This document shows positions 26,824 through 35,617 of a DNA stretch of 64,000 bases, one piece after another (within the stretch, counting starts at the first letter, position 1; each line of letters starts with the position of its first letter). The position numbers and the translations under genes are program-made. The stretch covers positions 1 to 64,000 of the forward strand of contig JAEZWW010000008.1 in the NCBI GenBank assembly GCA_023442945.1, given 5' to 3'. The notes below the pieces were generated by a model. The model did no database searches. It saw only the letters and a list, made by a program, of their open reading frames with translations, and had not been told where the DNA came from. Source of the DNA: Pseudomonadota bacterium. GTDB lineage: Bacteria; Pseudomonadota; Gammaproteobacteria; Burkholderiales; Burkholderiaceae_C.

Positions 26824-27002
26824 GGCAGGTGCTCGGGGTCTTGGATCGGCGGGGCGTCGCCCGGCTCGCGGCGCGGCAGCGGCGGCGTGCCCGGGTCTTC
26901 CACCGGCGGGGGCGGCGCGAACGGATCGGGGTCCTTGACCGGCGGTTCCTGCCCGGGCAGAGGAATGGGGCCGTTGGCGCGCAGGGAATCAAGAGCGTTC
27001 AT
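26820..27002 (-). CDS. Small proline-rich protein between XDH subunit genes
   Basis: This 60-residue protein is about one third proline (PPVKDPDPFAPPPPVEDPG and similar repeats of PPxxDP) with no membrane segment or cysteine. Its ATG overlaps the xdhA stop codon (ATGA), and its stop codon overlaps the xdhB GTG (GTGA). A gene coupled at both ends is most likely translated. I do not recognise a family with known function. It may serve as a linker or assembly factor, or simply carry ribosomes across the junction. Confidence 0.7.
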   Translation of the reverse strand: MNALDSLRANGPIPLPGQEPPVKDPDPFAPPPPVEDPGTPPLPRREPGDAPPIQDPEHLP

Positions 27003-28492
27003 GTCAGTCCTTCGGGTTGCAGCTCGGCCAGCGCGGGCGCACCGGGGTGGGCGCTTTCGTGCCAGCCGCGGCGCAGCAATTGGCCCAGCATGGCGCGCCG
27101 GTACGCGGCCGAGGCGCGCATGTCGCTGAGCGGTTGGAATTCGTCCATCAACACCTGCGCTGCATGGTCGAATGTGGCGCTAGCCCAGGCCTGACCTGCG
27201 CAGGCAGCTTCTGTTTTGATAGCTCTCGCCGGCACGGCCGCGACACCACCAGCGCCAATGCGGGCGCTGCGGACCACACCGCCATCCACCTGCAGCGCCA
27301 CCGCCAGGCAGACGGCGGAGATGTCGTCTTCGAAGCGCTTGCTGACTTTGTCCGCGCGCAGCCATTCCTGCGGCGTGGGGTGCGGCACGGTGATGGCGAC
27401 CAGCACTTCGTCCGGCGCCAGCGCGGTTTGGCGGTAGGCCAGGTAGAAGTCCTCGATCGGCATCTGGCGTTCGCCACGCGTGCTGGCCAGCGTCAGCTTG
27501 GCGCCCAACGCGATCAAGAGCGGCATGCTGTCGCCGATGGGCGAGCCGTTGGCCACGTTGCCGCCCAGCGTGCCGCTTTCGCGCACCGGCAGGCCGGCGA
27601 AGCGGTCGAAGAAAGCCGCCAGCGCCGGGCGTTCGGCCGCCAGCGCGGCAAAGGCCTCGGTCAGCGGCACCGCGGCGCCGATGTGCAGGGCGTCGGCGTC
27701 GCGCTGCAGGCGGCGCAGCTCGGCCACGCGCGCCAGGTCGATGATTTGTGTGCGCCGCTGCAGCTGCTTGGTCAGCCACAGCCCGACGTCGGTGGTGCCG
27801 GCGGCCAACAGCGCGCCGGGGTGCGCCGCGCGCAGCGCCAGCAGCTCGGCCAGGGTGCGCGGCTGCAGGTAGAAGTTTTTGCCCGAATCGCCCGAATCGG
27901 CATCTGGCCCCACAGTAGACTGCGCGAGCAGCTGCATTTGTTGTAGCAAACCGGCTTCATCCAAGGCGGGCTCCGGCCAGTGGTGCATGGTCTGCGCGGC
28001 GTCCAGGATGGGGCGGTAACCGGTGCAGCGGCACAGGTTGCCCGACAGCGCGTGCACGGCCTCGTCGCGCGTCACGGCGGCGCCCTGGCGCTGGCGGTGC
28101 AGGGTGAACAGGCTCATCACGAAGCCGGGGGTACAAAAGCCGCATTGCGAGCCGTGGCATTCGACCAGCGCGCGCTGCGCCGGGTGCAGCGTGCCGTCGG
28201 CGCCGGCGATGTCGGCCGCCGTCCAGACCGCCAGACCGTCGACGCTGTGCGCCAGGCGGATGCAGCTGTTGATCGCGCGGTAGTGCAGCGTGCCGTCGGC
28301 ATCCGCTTCAGCCACCGTCACGGTACAGGCGCCGCAGTCGCCGCTGGCACAGCCCTCTTTGACGGCGGTGCAGTGCAGGTCGTCGCGCAGCAATTGCAGC
28401 AAGGTGCGGTCGGGCGGCACGTGGGGCAGCTCGACCAGGCGACCGCCTTTCAGCAGCCGCAGGGTGCGCGGGGACGGCTCGGCAGAATTCAT
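26999..28492 (-). CDS. xdhA: Xanthine dehydrogenase, FeS/FAD subunit
   Basis: This 497-residue small subunit carries two 2Fe-2S clusters (Cys48, Cys53, Cys56, Cys77; and Cys117, Cys120, Cys154, Cys156 in CGFC...CRC). Its FAD domain follows (AAGTTDVGLWLTKQ at about 230, GGNVANGSPIGD at about 315). It moves electrons from the Mo site to NAD. The ATG at 28492 has GAGG just upstream. Two stretches (181-198 between the FeS and FAD domains, and about 424-436) are encoded by copies of the dispersed repeat. Confidence 0.93.
   Translation of the reverse strand: MNSAEPSPRTLRLLKGGRLVELPHVPPDRTLLQLLRDDLHCTAVKEGCASGDCGACTVTVAEADADGTLHYRAINSCIRLAHSVDGLAVWTAADIAGADGTLHPAQRALVECHGSQCGFCTPGFVMSLFTLHRQRQGAAVTRDEAVHALSGNLCRCTGYRPILDAAQTMHHWPEPALDEAGLLQQMQLLAQSTVGPDADSGDSGKNFYLQPRTLAELLALRAAHPGALLAAGTTDVGLWLTKQLQRRTQIIDLARVAELRRLQRDADALHIGAAVPLTEAFAALAAERPALAAFFDRFAGLPVRESGTLGGNVANGSPIGDSMPLLIALGAKLTLASTRGERQMPIEDFYLAYRQTALAPDEVLVAITVPHPTPQEWLRADKVSKRFEDDISAVCLAVALQVDGGVVRSARIGAGGVAAVPARAIKTEAACAGQAWASATFDHAAQVLMDEFQPLSDMRASAAYRRAMLGQLLRRGWHESAHPGAPALAELQPEGLT
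27186..27223 (-). repeat. Dispersed repeat I, copy 11 (inside xdhA)
   Basis: This near-perfect copy (CTGCGCAGGCAGCTTCTG, TTTTGATAGCT) lies within the xdhA reading frame and encodes RAIKTEAACAGQA on the gene's strand. Confidence 0.85.
27905..27950 (-). repeat. Dispersed repeat I, copy 12 (inside xdhA)
   Basis: This copy (TGGCCCCACAGTAGACTG, CGCGAGCAGCTGCA, TTGTAGCAAA) is read as GLLQQMQLLAQSTVGP and forms the linker between the FeS and FAD domains of XdhA. Confidence 0.85.
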
Positions 28493-28585
28493 GCCCTCAG
28501 TATGGTGCAAATCCGCGCCGCTGCGTCAGCCCCCGCAGGCTGGCGATCGGGGCAGCGCGCAGCGCCGTCCGGCCCCGGCCAGCGC

Positions 28586-30145
28586 TTACACGCCGACCGT
28601 CTGCTGTTCGCGCCGCACCTGGTCCAGGCCTTCCTGCACCAGCGACAGCGCCACCATCCAGCCCACGGCGCCCAGGATCCAGTACTTGAGCATGAAGGGG
28701 CCGGTCGGAACGATGTCGGCGTTCCAGATGGCGTGGCAGGCCATGGCGATCAGGAAGACCCGCACAAAGCGCCAGTCCGCCAGCATGGCGCCGCTGTAGC
28801 TGCGCGCGCCTTTCACCCGCCACAGCGCGCCCGCTGTCAATGCCGTCCACAACACGTGCGCGAAGGGCGATAGCCAGGCACGGATGAACGCGTTGTCCAT
28901 CGCCGCGCTGATGCTCTTTCGCTCCAGCATCGTACCCATGGCGTAGCCCGCCGACTCGAACGCAGCGAAACCGGCCCCCACCGCCGCACCAAACAGCAGG
29001 CCGTTCAGGATGTAGCGGTAGCGCACCGGGCTCAGGCGACGCGTGGCGTACACCACCGCGAGCAGCTTGCCCAGCTCCTCGATCATGCCCGCGGACGACG
29101 CGCCAAGCAGGGTGCCCAGTTCCGGGAACAGCTTGAACATCACCACGCTGACAAAAATGGACAGGATGCCGCCCATCAGGACCAGCCCCATCACGTAAAT
29201 CAGCGTGACGTTGCGCGGGACGTTGAACTCGTAAAACAGCAGCACCACGCTCAACGGCGCCACAAAGCAGCTGACGACCAGCAAGCCGGGCAAGGCCACC
29301 ACGTTTTTGAAGACCATCACCAGGACGTAGAGCATCGCCGTCATCAGCAGCGCGGTCAGAAGGGCCCGCGCAAACAACCAGGGGCGCGGCCATTCGGGGC
29401 TGATCTGCGCTAGCGGCGGCGTGGTCGAACGTGTGCCGACCGACATGTAGGCCTCGATCTCCTGCGGTGTGCGGCGGGTGAAGGTCTCGGACAGCAGGTC
29501 GGAGAAACTGAAGCGGGTGGCCGCCTTCAGGCCCGCCATGCTGGCGACCTTCGACGTCGCGGCGCCGAGCAGTGCACCACCGCCATATTCACCTGGCATG
29601 GCCGGCAAATGGTCCAGCGCCTGGCCGCAGCGCGCGCAGAAGTTGGCCTTCGGCGCGTTGGGGGCGCCACAGGAGGGGCAGGCCGTTGCCTGGCTTGCGG
29701 CAGCGGCGCTGGCCGGTACGCGAGTCGGCGCCGGCTGCGCCGCCGCGCGGGGCTCCGCGGGCGCGCCAGGAAAGGCCATCTCATCCAGCCCGGTTGCGAC
29801 CACGGCCACAGGGTCGAGCGCGGGGGCAGGTGCCGTCGCAAGCGGCTCGACCGGCGCCAGCGCAGGGGCTGCCACGGGCTGCGGCGCCGGTGGCTCGGTC
29901 ACCTGCACGGTCTGGCGCAATTCGGTGCGCCAACCGGCTCGGGTCAATTCTGCCTGCCAGCGTTCGGCTTGGGCAGCGTCCTGCGTAGTCGCCAGGGTCG
30001 CGCCTTCCGCCAGACGCGCTTCCAGCGCTTCAATTGGCCGATCCAGCACCGAGGCCAGGTGCGCCAGCGCGGGCGCGCGCAGCGCCTCGGGCACCTGCGG
30101 CTCGGGATGCGTCAAGACCAGTTTCCAGAGGGTGGTGGCGCTCAT
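28586..30145 (-). CDS. PrsW-family membrane protein with zinc-ribbon
   Basis: This 519-residue protein has a soluble N-terminal part, an Ala/Pro linker, a zinc ribbon (CPSCGAPN...FCARCGQ, about 160-180) and then about eight membrane segments with PrsW family signatures (GMIEELGKLLAVV, FAAFESAGYAMG, HVLWTALTAGAL, ACHAIWN). In Bacillus, PrsW cleaves an anti-sigma factor; the substrate here is unknown. Its ATG overlaps the stop codon of the GYF-domain gene upstream, so the pair acts together. Confidence 0.82.
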   Translation of the reverse strand: MSATTLWKLVLTHPEPQVPEALRAPALAHLASVLDRPIEALEARLAEGATLATTQDAAQAERWQAELTRAGWRTELRQTVQVTEPPAPQPVAAPALAPVEPLATAPAPALDPVAVVATGLDEMAFPGAPAEPRAAAQPAPTRVPASAAAASQATACPSCGAPNAPKANFCARCGQALDHLPAMPGEYGGGALLGAATSKVASMAGLKAATRFSFSDLLSETFTRRTPQEIEAYMSVGTRSTTPPLAQISPEWPRPWLFARALLTALLMTAMLYVLVMVFKNVVALPGLLVVSCFVAPLSVVLLFYEFNVPRNVTLIYVMGLVLMGGILSIFVSVVMFKLFPELGTLLGASSAGMIEELGKLLAVVYATRRLSPVRYRYILNGLLFGAAVGAGFAAFESAGYAMGTMLERKSISAAMDNAFIRAWLSPFAHVLWTALTAGALWRVKGARSYSGAMLADWRFVRVFLIAMACHAIWNADIVPTGPFMLKYWILGAVGWMVALSLVQEGLDQVRREQQTVGV

Positions 30146-31038
30146 TTGCCTTCCTTTTTGACAAATTCCACGCCGGCCACCTTGCCGTTCTGCACGCCCA
30201 GCAACATGAAAGCGTCCAGGTCGGACGGGTTGTTCTCGTACGACAAGCGCCGGTAGATCCAGACGTCAACATCCGGCTTGTCTGGCAATTTCTGGGTGGA
30301 TGCCGGCGCGCCCAACAGCTCGCGCGCGCTCTTGGCCTCCATGCCCATCAGCAGGGGCTTCCACAAGGCGCGCGCCAGCGGCGCGACCGGCCCCCCGGAC
30401 GTCGGTTGGCCCCGCTCGGCACCCGTCGGCTTGGTGCGCGTTGCCGGTCGCTCGGGCGCTTCCCGCTCTGCGGGGGCGGGGGCTTGCTCCGTGCGCTCCG
30501 GGCCTTGGGTTGGCAGGCCGGCGGCGCCGCGGTGCTGGACCATCCACAGCACGAAAACGACGGAGGCGATGGACACCAGCACGAAAACCACCCAACCGAA
30601 GCCGGCCCAGCGCCGCTCGGACTGCAGGAAGGCCTGCGGACTTTCCCATTCGCGCGCGCCCCAGGCGATCTCGCGCCCATTGAAGCCCAGCCACAACCAC
30701 ATCAGGGCGCCGATGCCCGGCACCCAGGAAAAGATCGACACCCACAAGCGGTAAGGAAAGCCCCAGAGCGGGCCGCACAAAAACGCGCCCCACGAGAACC
30801 CGCGCACCTCGTCCGGCACGATGTTGCGGCCTGCGGTGTCGGTGAATTCGGGAGGGCCGTCGCCGGCCTGGCTCTCGGCGCGGGGCAGGACTTCGTCCAG
30901 CGGCGCCCAGTCCATCAGGCCGTCCGTCCAGGCCAGCGTTTGCGGCGCCACGTGGCCCTTGGCCAGGTAGCGGCGGACTTCGTCGGGCGTGAACGGCCCC
31001 ACGGTGCGTCCGCCGCGATCGATCAAAAGATTTGACAT
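30142..31038 (-). CDS. GYF_2 (DUF4339) domain membrane protein
   Basis: This 298-residue protein begins with a GYF_2 domain (RGGRTVGPFTPDEVRRYLAKG, then TLAWTDGLMDWAPLDEV). One or two hydrophobic segments in the middle (about 95-120 and 145-165), a Pro/Glu-rich linker and a C-terminal globular part follow. AGGAGG lies 5 bases before the ATG at 31038. GYF_2 domains usually bind protein ligands at the membrane. The coupling to the PrsW-like protease suggests it is an adaptor or partner; this is inference. Confidence 0.77.
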   Translation of the reverse strand: MSNLLIDRGGRTVGPFTPDEVRRYLAKGHVAPQTLAWTDGLMDWAPLDEVLPRAESQAGDGPPEFTDTAGRNIVPDEVRGFSWGAFLCGPLWGFPYRLWVSIFSWVPGIGALMWLWLGFNGREIAWGAREWESPQAFLQSERRWAGFGWVVFVLVSIASVVFVLWMVQHRGAAGLPTQGPERTEQAPAPAEREAPERPATRTKPTGAERGQPTSGGPVAPLARALWKPLLMGMEAKSARELLGAPASTQKLPDKPDVDVWIYRRLSYENNPSDLDAFMLLGVQNGKVAGVEFVKKEGK

Positions 31039-31200
31039 ACCCCTCCTGATACTTGTCCGCCGCCTCTGACCGACCCGCTGCGGCCGAGTGACAGACGGCG
31101 CGCGGGTGGCCGCCCTGCAAGGCGGCTGGGATATCCCCAGTGTAGAAGCGTTTGATGTCGGTGCTACGCTGGCCGCCCACCCCACAAGGAGAGCCGCCCC

Positions 31201-31671
31201 ATGAACATCCCGCCCGACGCTGCCACGATGCGCCAGGCCATCGCCGCTTCGCGCGACGCGGTGGCGGCCGGCGACCGCCCTTACGGCGCCGCCCTCGCCG
31301 CACCCGATGGCGCCGTGCTGATGGTTGAACGCAACCGCCAGCACAGCGCGCACGACGCCACCGCCCACGCCGAGATGGTGCTGGTGCGCCGCGCCGAGTC
31401 CGAGCTGGGCCCCGAAGCGCTGCGCGGCGCCACCGTCTACGCCAGCGGCGAGCCGTGTGCGATGTGCGCGGGCGCCATGTTCTGGGCGGGCGTGGCGCGC
31501 GTGGTCTACGCCGCGCCCCAGCCCGCGCTGGCCGAGCTGCTCGGCGGCCCGGTGCTGCCGCTGCGCTGCGCCGATCTGCTGGCGCAAGCACAGCCCCCGG
31601 TGCCCGTGCAAGGCAACTTCCTGGCCGAAGAAGCGCTGGCCGTTTTGCGTGACGGGCAGTCCGGCGACTGA
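31201..31671 (+). CDS. Nucleoside/base deaminase (CMP/dCMP deaminase fold)
   Basis: This 156-residue zinc deaminase has the HAE motif (His56, Glu58) and PCAMC (Cys86, Cys89). It resembles guanine deaminases and nucleoside deaminases of the TadA fold more than tRNA deaminase proper, judged by its C-terminal half. A good Shine-Dalgarno (AAGGAG) precedes the ATG. It heads the nucleoside importer genes, which supports a role in purine breakdown. Confidence 0.82.
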   Translation: MNIPPDAATMRQAIAASRDAVAAGDRPYGAALAAPDGAVLMVERNRQHSAHDATAHAEMVLVRRAESELGPEALRGATVYASGEPCAMCAGAMFWAGVARVVYAAPQPALAELLGGPVLPLRCADLLAQAQPPVPVQGNFLAEEALAVLRDGQSGD

Positions 31672-31828
31672 GCGCCCTCACACGCAGCGCGAGCACGGCC
31701 CGCGGACCCCGCCAACCGGCATCAACCCGCAGGGCGTTGCGCACACGCGGTGGTACATTGGCGCGCAGCCGGAGAGGCACAGGCCCCGACCCTGGCATCC
31801 CGATGGCTTTGACTGTGGACGCCCGCCG

Positions 31829-33370
31829 ATGCTGCCCCGACTCGAACTTCAACACATCACCAAGCGCTACCCCGGCGTGGTCGCCAACAACGACGTGTCG
31901 TTGACCGTGCTGCCGGGCGAGATCCACGCCGTGCTGGGCGAGAACGGCGCCGGCAAAAGCACGCTGATGAAGATCATCTACGGCGCCGTGAAGCCCGACG
32001 CCGGTGAAGTGCGCTTTGACGGCCAACCGGTGCAGATCCGCAGCCCGCAGGAGGCGCGCGCGCTGGGCATCGCCATGGTGTTCCAGCATTTCAGCCTGTT
32101 TGAAACGCTGTCGGTCGCCGAGAACGTCTGGCTGGGCCTGGACAAGTCGCTGCCGCTGGCCGAGGTGGTCCAACGCATCCGCGAAACGGCCACCGCCTAC
32201 GGCCTGGATATTGAACCCGAGCGCCCGGTCCACACCCTGGGCGTGGGCGAGATGCAGCGCGTGGAAATCATCCGCGCCCTGCTGGCGCAGCCGCGCCTGC
32301 TGATCCTGGACGAGCCGACTTCGGTGCTGACGCCGCAAGCGGTGGAGAAGCTGTTCGTTACCCTGCGCCAACTGGCGGCCGAGGGCTGCAGCATCCTGTA
32401 CATCAGCCACAAGCTGCACGAGATCCGGTCCCTGTGCACCGCCTGCACGGTGATGCGCGGCGGCAAAGTGACGGGCGTGACCGACCCGCGCACCGAAAGC
32501 ATCGCCTCGCTGTCGCGCCTGATGATCGGCGCCGACCCACCGGCGCTGGAGCACAAGCCCCACACGCCGGGCGCGCCGGTGCTGGAGGTCGACCACCTGG
32601 AGCTGAAGCGCGCCTCGCCCTTTGGCGTGGACTTGGTCGATGTCTCGCTGCAGGTGCGCGCGGGTGAAGTGGTCGGCATTGCCGGCGTGTCGGGCAACGG
32701 TCAGCGCGAACTGCTTTTTGCGCTCTCTGGCGAGGACCAGCGTGCGCAACCAGCTAGCATAAAGATAGCTAACAAGAACGCCGGCCGACTGCCACCAGGG
32801 CCGCGGCGCGCTCTCGGGCTGCACTTCGTCCCCGAAGAGCGCCTGGGCCGCGGTGCGGTGCCGGACATGAGCCTGGCGCACAACCTGCTGCTGACGCGGC
32901 GCGAAGGCGTGGGACCGCTCGGCTGGCTGCGCACGCGCGTGCTGCGCGCGCAGGCGGCCGACACGATCCAGCGCTACCGCGTCAAGGCGGCGGGGCCAGA
33001 AGCGCCAGCGCGTTCGCTGTCGGGTGGCAACCTGCAGAAATTCATCATGGGGCGCGAGATTGACGCCAAGCCGCGCCTCTTGATCGTGTCGCAACCGACC
33101 TGGGGCGTGGACGTGGGTGCGGCCGCGCAGATCCGCGCCGAAATCCTGGCCCTGCGCGACGCCGGTTGCGCGGTGCTGGTGGTCAGCGAGGAGCTGGACG
33201 AATTGTTTGAATTGAGCGACCGCCTGCACGTGATCGCCAAGGGGCAGCTGTCGCCGTCGGTGGACCGGCGCGCCGCCACGGTGCAGCAGATTGGCGAATG
33301 GATGAGCGGCCTGTGGCACGGCGACGTGCAGCAGCCGTCAGCGAAGGAGGGCGCCCATGCTGCGCCTTGA
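31829..33370 (+). CDS. Nucleoside ABC importer, ATP-binding protein
   Basis: This 513-residue fused double ATPase is of the ribose/BMP importer type. The first domain has Walker A GENGAGKST (37-45), signature VGEMQRVEIIRAL and Walker B LLILDEPTSVL. The second has a degenerate Walker A (GVSGNGQREL), LSGGNLQKF and LLIVSQPTWGVD. An asymmetric pair of this kind is normal for the family. Residues about 305-314 (RAQPASIKIA) come from a copy of the dispersed repeat. It overlaps the first permease gene by 14 bases. Confidence 0.9.
   Translation: MLPRLELQHITKRYPGVVANNDVSLTVLPGEIHAVLGENGAGKSTLMKIIYGAVKPDAGEVRFDGQPVQIRSPQEARALGIAMVFQHFSLFETLSVAENVWLGLDKSLPLAEVVQRIRETATAYGLDIEPERPVHTLGVGEMQRVEIIRALLAQPRLLILDEPTSVLTPQAVEKLFVTLRQLAAEGCSILYISHKLHEIRSLCTACTVMRGGKVTGVTDPRTESIASLSRLMIGADPPALEHKPHTPGAPVLEVDHLELKRASPFGVDLVDVSLQVRAGEVVGIAGVSGNGQRELLFALSGEDQRAQPASIKIANKNAGRLPPGPRRALGLHFVPEERLGRGAVPDMSLAHNLLLTRREGVGPLGWLRTRVLRAQAADTIQRYRVKAAGPEAPARSLSGGNLQKFIMGREIDAKPRLLIVSQPTWGVDVGAAAQIRAEILALRDAGCAVLVVSEELDELFELSDRLHVIAKGQLSPSVDRRAATVQQIGEWMSGLWHGDVQQPSAKEGAHAAP
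32741..32770 (-). repeat. Dispersed repeat I, copy 13 (inside ABC ATPase gene)
   Basis: GTGCGCAACCAGCTAGCAT and then AAGATAGCT match the reverse form of the repeat. It is read in frame and adds a loop after the second Walker A region. Confidence 0.7.
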
Positions 33371-34421
33371 GCCGCGCCCGGCCCCCTCGCGCGCCTGGAC
33401 CTGGGCGTCGCCGCTGCTGGCGCTGGCCATCACCGTGCTGATCGGCATGGCGCTGTTCGCCGTGCTGGGCAAAGACCCGGTCCGCGGCCTGCAGATCTTC
33501 TTCTGGGAGCCGATCAAGTCCGCCTACGCCTTGGGTGAGCTGGGGCTGAAGGCCACGCCGCTGCTGCTGATCGCGCTGGGGCTGGCCGTGTGCTTCCGCT
33601 CCAACGTATGGAACATCGGTGCCGAAGGGCAATTCATCATCGGCGCGGTGGCGGCCGGCGGCGTAGCGCTGCTGGCCGACAAAACCACCGGCCCGTGGAT
33701 CGTGGTGGCGGTGCTGCTGGCCGGCATGCTGGGCGGCATGGTGTGGGCGGGCATCGCGGCCTTTCTGCGCGACCGCTTCAACGCCGGCGAAATCCTGGTC
33801 ACGCTGATGCTGGTGTATGTGGCGGTGCAGGTGCTGGGCTACCTGGTCTATGGGCCGTGGAAGGACCCGGCGGGCTACAACTTCCCGCAGACGCGCACCT
33901 TTGAAGCGGTGACGCAGATTCCCAAACTGATGCGCGGCTCGCGCGTGCACCTGGGGCTGGTGCTGGCGCTGATCGGTGCGGCGCTGCTGTGGGTCTTTCT
34001 GTTCCGCACCAAGGCCGGCTTTGCCCAGCAGGTGGGCGGGCTGGCGCCGGCGGCGGCGCGCTACGCGGGGTTCTCGTCGCGGCGCGCGCTGTGGACGGCG
34101 TTGCTGATCTCCGGCGCCACCGCCGGCCTGGCCGGTGCGCTGGAAGTGGCGGGGCCGATCGGCCAGTTGACGCCCTACGTGCCGGCGGGCTACGGCTTCG
34201 CCGCCATCATCGTCGCCTTCGTGGGACGTCTGCACCCGGTGGGCATGGTGTTGTCGGCCGTGCTGCTGAGCATGTTCTACATCGGCGGCGAGCTGGCGCA
34301 GTCGCGCCTGGGCTTGCCCAAGTCGCTGACCGGCGTGTTCCAGGGCCTGCTGCTGTTCACGCTGCTGGCCTGCGACACGCTGGTCAACTACCGCGTGCGT
34401 TGGGGAAAGGCAGGCGCATGA
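33357..34421 (+). CDS. Nucleoside ABC importer, permease 1
   Basis: This 354-residue inner-membrane protein has about nine hydrophobic segments and the BPD_transp_2 pattern (SNVWNIGAEGQFIIGAVAAGG). It is like YufP/NupP of guanosine importers. Its start lies within the end of the ATPase gene. The second permease follows after a 153-base gap that holds repeat II. Confidence 0.88.
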   Translation: MLRLEPRPAPSRAWTWASPLLALAITVLIGMALFAVLGKDPVRGLQIFFWEPIKSAYALGELGLKATPLLLIALGLAVCFRSNVWNIGAEGQFIIGAVAAGGVALLADKTTGPWIVVAVLLAGMLGGMVWAGIAAFLRDRFNAGEILVTLMLVYVAVQVLGYLVYGPWKDPAGYNFPQTRTFEAVTQIPKLMRGSRVHLGLVLALIGAALLWVFLFRTKAGFAQQVGGLAPAAARYAGFSSRRALWTALLISGATAGLAGALEVAGPIGQLTPYVPAGYGFAAIIVAFVGRLHPVGMVLSAVLLSMFYIGGELAQSRLGLPKSLTGVFQGLLLFTLLACDTLVNYRVRWGKAGA

Positions 34422-34500
34422 CACCCCCCCCGAGTCACCTGCGCTACCTTCCCCCTCTCTGGCAGGCGGGGGACAACGCCGCTGCCCGGCGCAAGTCTGT
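34422..34500 (+). repeat. Dispersed repeat II, copy 2
   Basis: It sits between the two permease genes: CACCCCCCCCGAGTCACCTG, then CCTTCCCCCTCTC and GGGGGACAACGCCG. It matches the copy at 18245-18322 in inverted orientation. Both copies are inside operons. Confidence 0.8.
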
Positions 34501-34574
34501 GCAGGGCGTTCGCTGGGCTGCGCCGCGCCTGATCAACCGCCACGCTCAAGCGCGCTGCGCGTTGGAACGCTGAC

Positions 34575-35495
34575 ATGGACGTCTACGCATTGCTGTTCGC
34601 TGCGACGCTGAACGCCGGCACCGTGCTGGCGCTGGCGTCGCTCGGCCTGCTGATCAACGAGAAGGCCGGCGTGGTCAACCTGGGCGCTGAAGGCATGATG
34701 CTGTGCGCCGCCATCGCCGGCTTTGCCACCGTGGTCAACACCGGCAACGATTGGCTGGGCTTTGCGGCCGGCGCCGCGGCGGGCGCGCTGATGGCGGCGG
34801 TGTTCGGCTGGCTGGTGATCTGGCTGAACACCAACCAGTACGCCACCGGCCTGGCGCTCAGCCTGTTCGGCGTAGGCTTTTCGGCCTTTGTCGGCATCAA
34901 CTACGTGCAGTCCAAGCTGCCTGCGCGGCCGCAGTTCAACTGGCTGGGCCTGGGCGACATTCCGGTCATCGGGCCGGCGCTGTTCCGCCTGCACCCCATG
35001 GTGTACGGCGCCATGCTGCTGGCGGTGGCGATGGTCTGGTTCCTATACCGCACGCGGGCCGGGCTGGTGCTGCGCGCCGTGGGCGAATCGCCGCAGTCGG
35101 CGCACGCGCTGGGCTATTCGGTGCGCCGCATTCGCCTGGGCGCCGTGGTCTTTGGCGGCGCGATGTGTGGGCTGGCGGGGGCGTACCTGTCGCTGGTCTA
35201 CACCCCGCTGTGGGTCGAAGGCATGGTGGCCGGCAAGGGCTGGATCGCGCTGGCGCTGACCACTTTCGCCACCTGGCGGCCGGCGCGCGTGCTGCTGGGC
35301 GCCTACCTGTTCGGCGGCGTGACGATGCTGCAGTTCCACCTGCAGGCGCAAGGGGTGCAGATCCCCAGCCAGTTCCTGACCATGCTGCCCTACCTCGCCA
35401 CCATCGTGGTGCTGGCGCTGATCTCGCGCAACCCGACCTGGATCCGCGTGAACATGCCGGCGTCGTTGGGCAAGCCGTTCTACCCCGGCAGCTGA
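34575..35495 (+). CDS. Nucleoside ABC importer, permease 2
   Basis: This 306-residue inner-membrane protein has the YufQ-type signature (EKAGVVNLGAEGMMLCAAIAG) and about eight hydrophobic segments. It forms the membrane channel with permease 1. It is followed after 122 bases by the binding lipoprotein. Confidence 0.88.
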   Translation: MDVYALLFAATLNAGTVLALASLGLLINEKAGVVNLGAEGMMLCAAIAGFATVVNTGNDWLGFAAGAAAGALMAAVFGWLVIWLNTNQYATGLALSLFGVGFSAFVGINYVQSKLPARPQFNWLGLGDIPVIGPALFRLHPMVYGAMLLAVAMVWFLYRTRAGLVLRAVGESPQSAHALGYSVRRIRLGAVVFGGAMCGLAGAYLSLVYTPLWVEGMVAGKGWIALALTTFATWRPARVLLGAYLFGGVTMLQFHLQAQGVQIPSQFLTMLPYLATIVVLALISRNPTWIRVNMPASLGKPFYPGS

Positions 35496-35617
35496 GGGGG
35501 CAGTGCGGTGCCGCTGGCGCCCTTGCCACGCCAGTGTCACAAACTGCATCACTCCTCCATAATCGCGGCTTTCCTGCGCTTTCCTGTTCCAACGCCTCAC
35601 CAGACAAAGGGCTGCCC

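Noticed and set aside
30266..33319. A 1017-codon minus-strand frame across the ABC ATPase gene
   Set aside because: It is antisense to the conserved ATPase and out of frame with the GYF gene; it is a GC-rich shadow.
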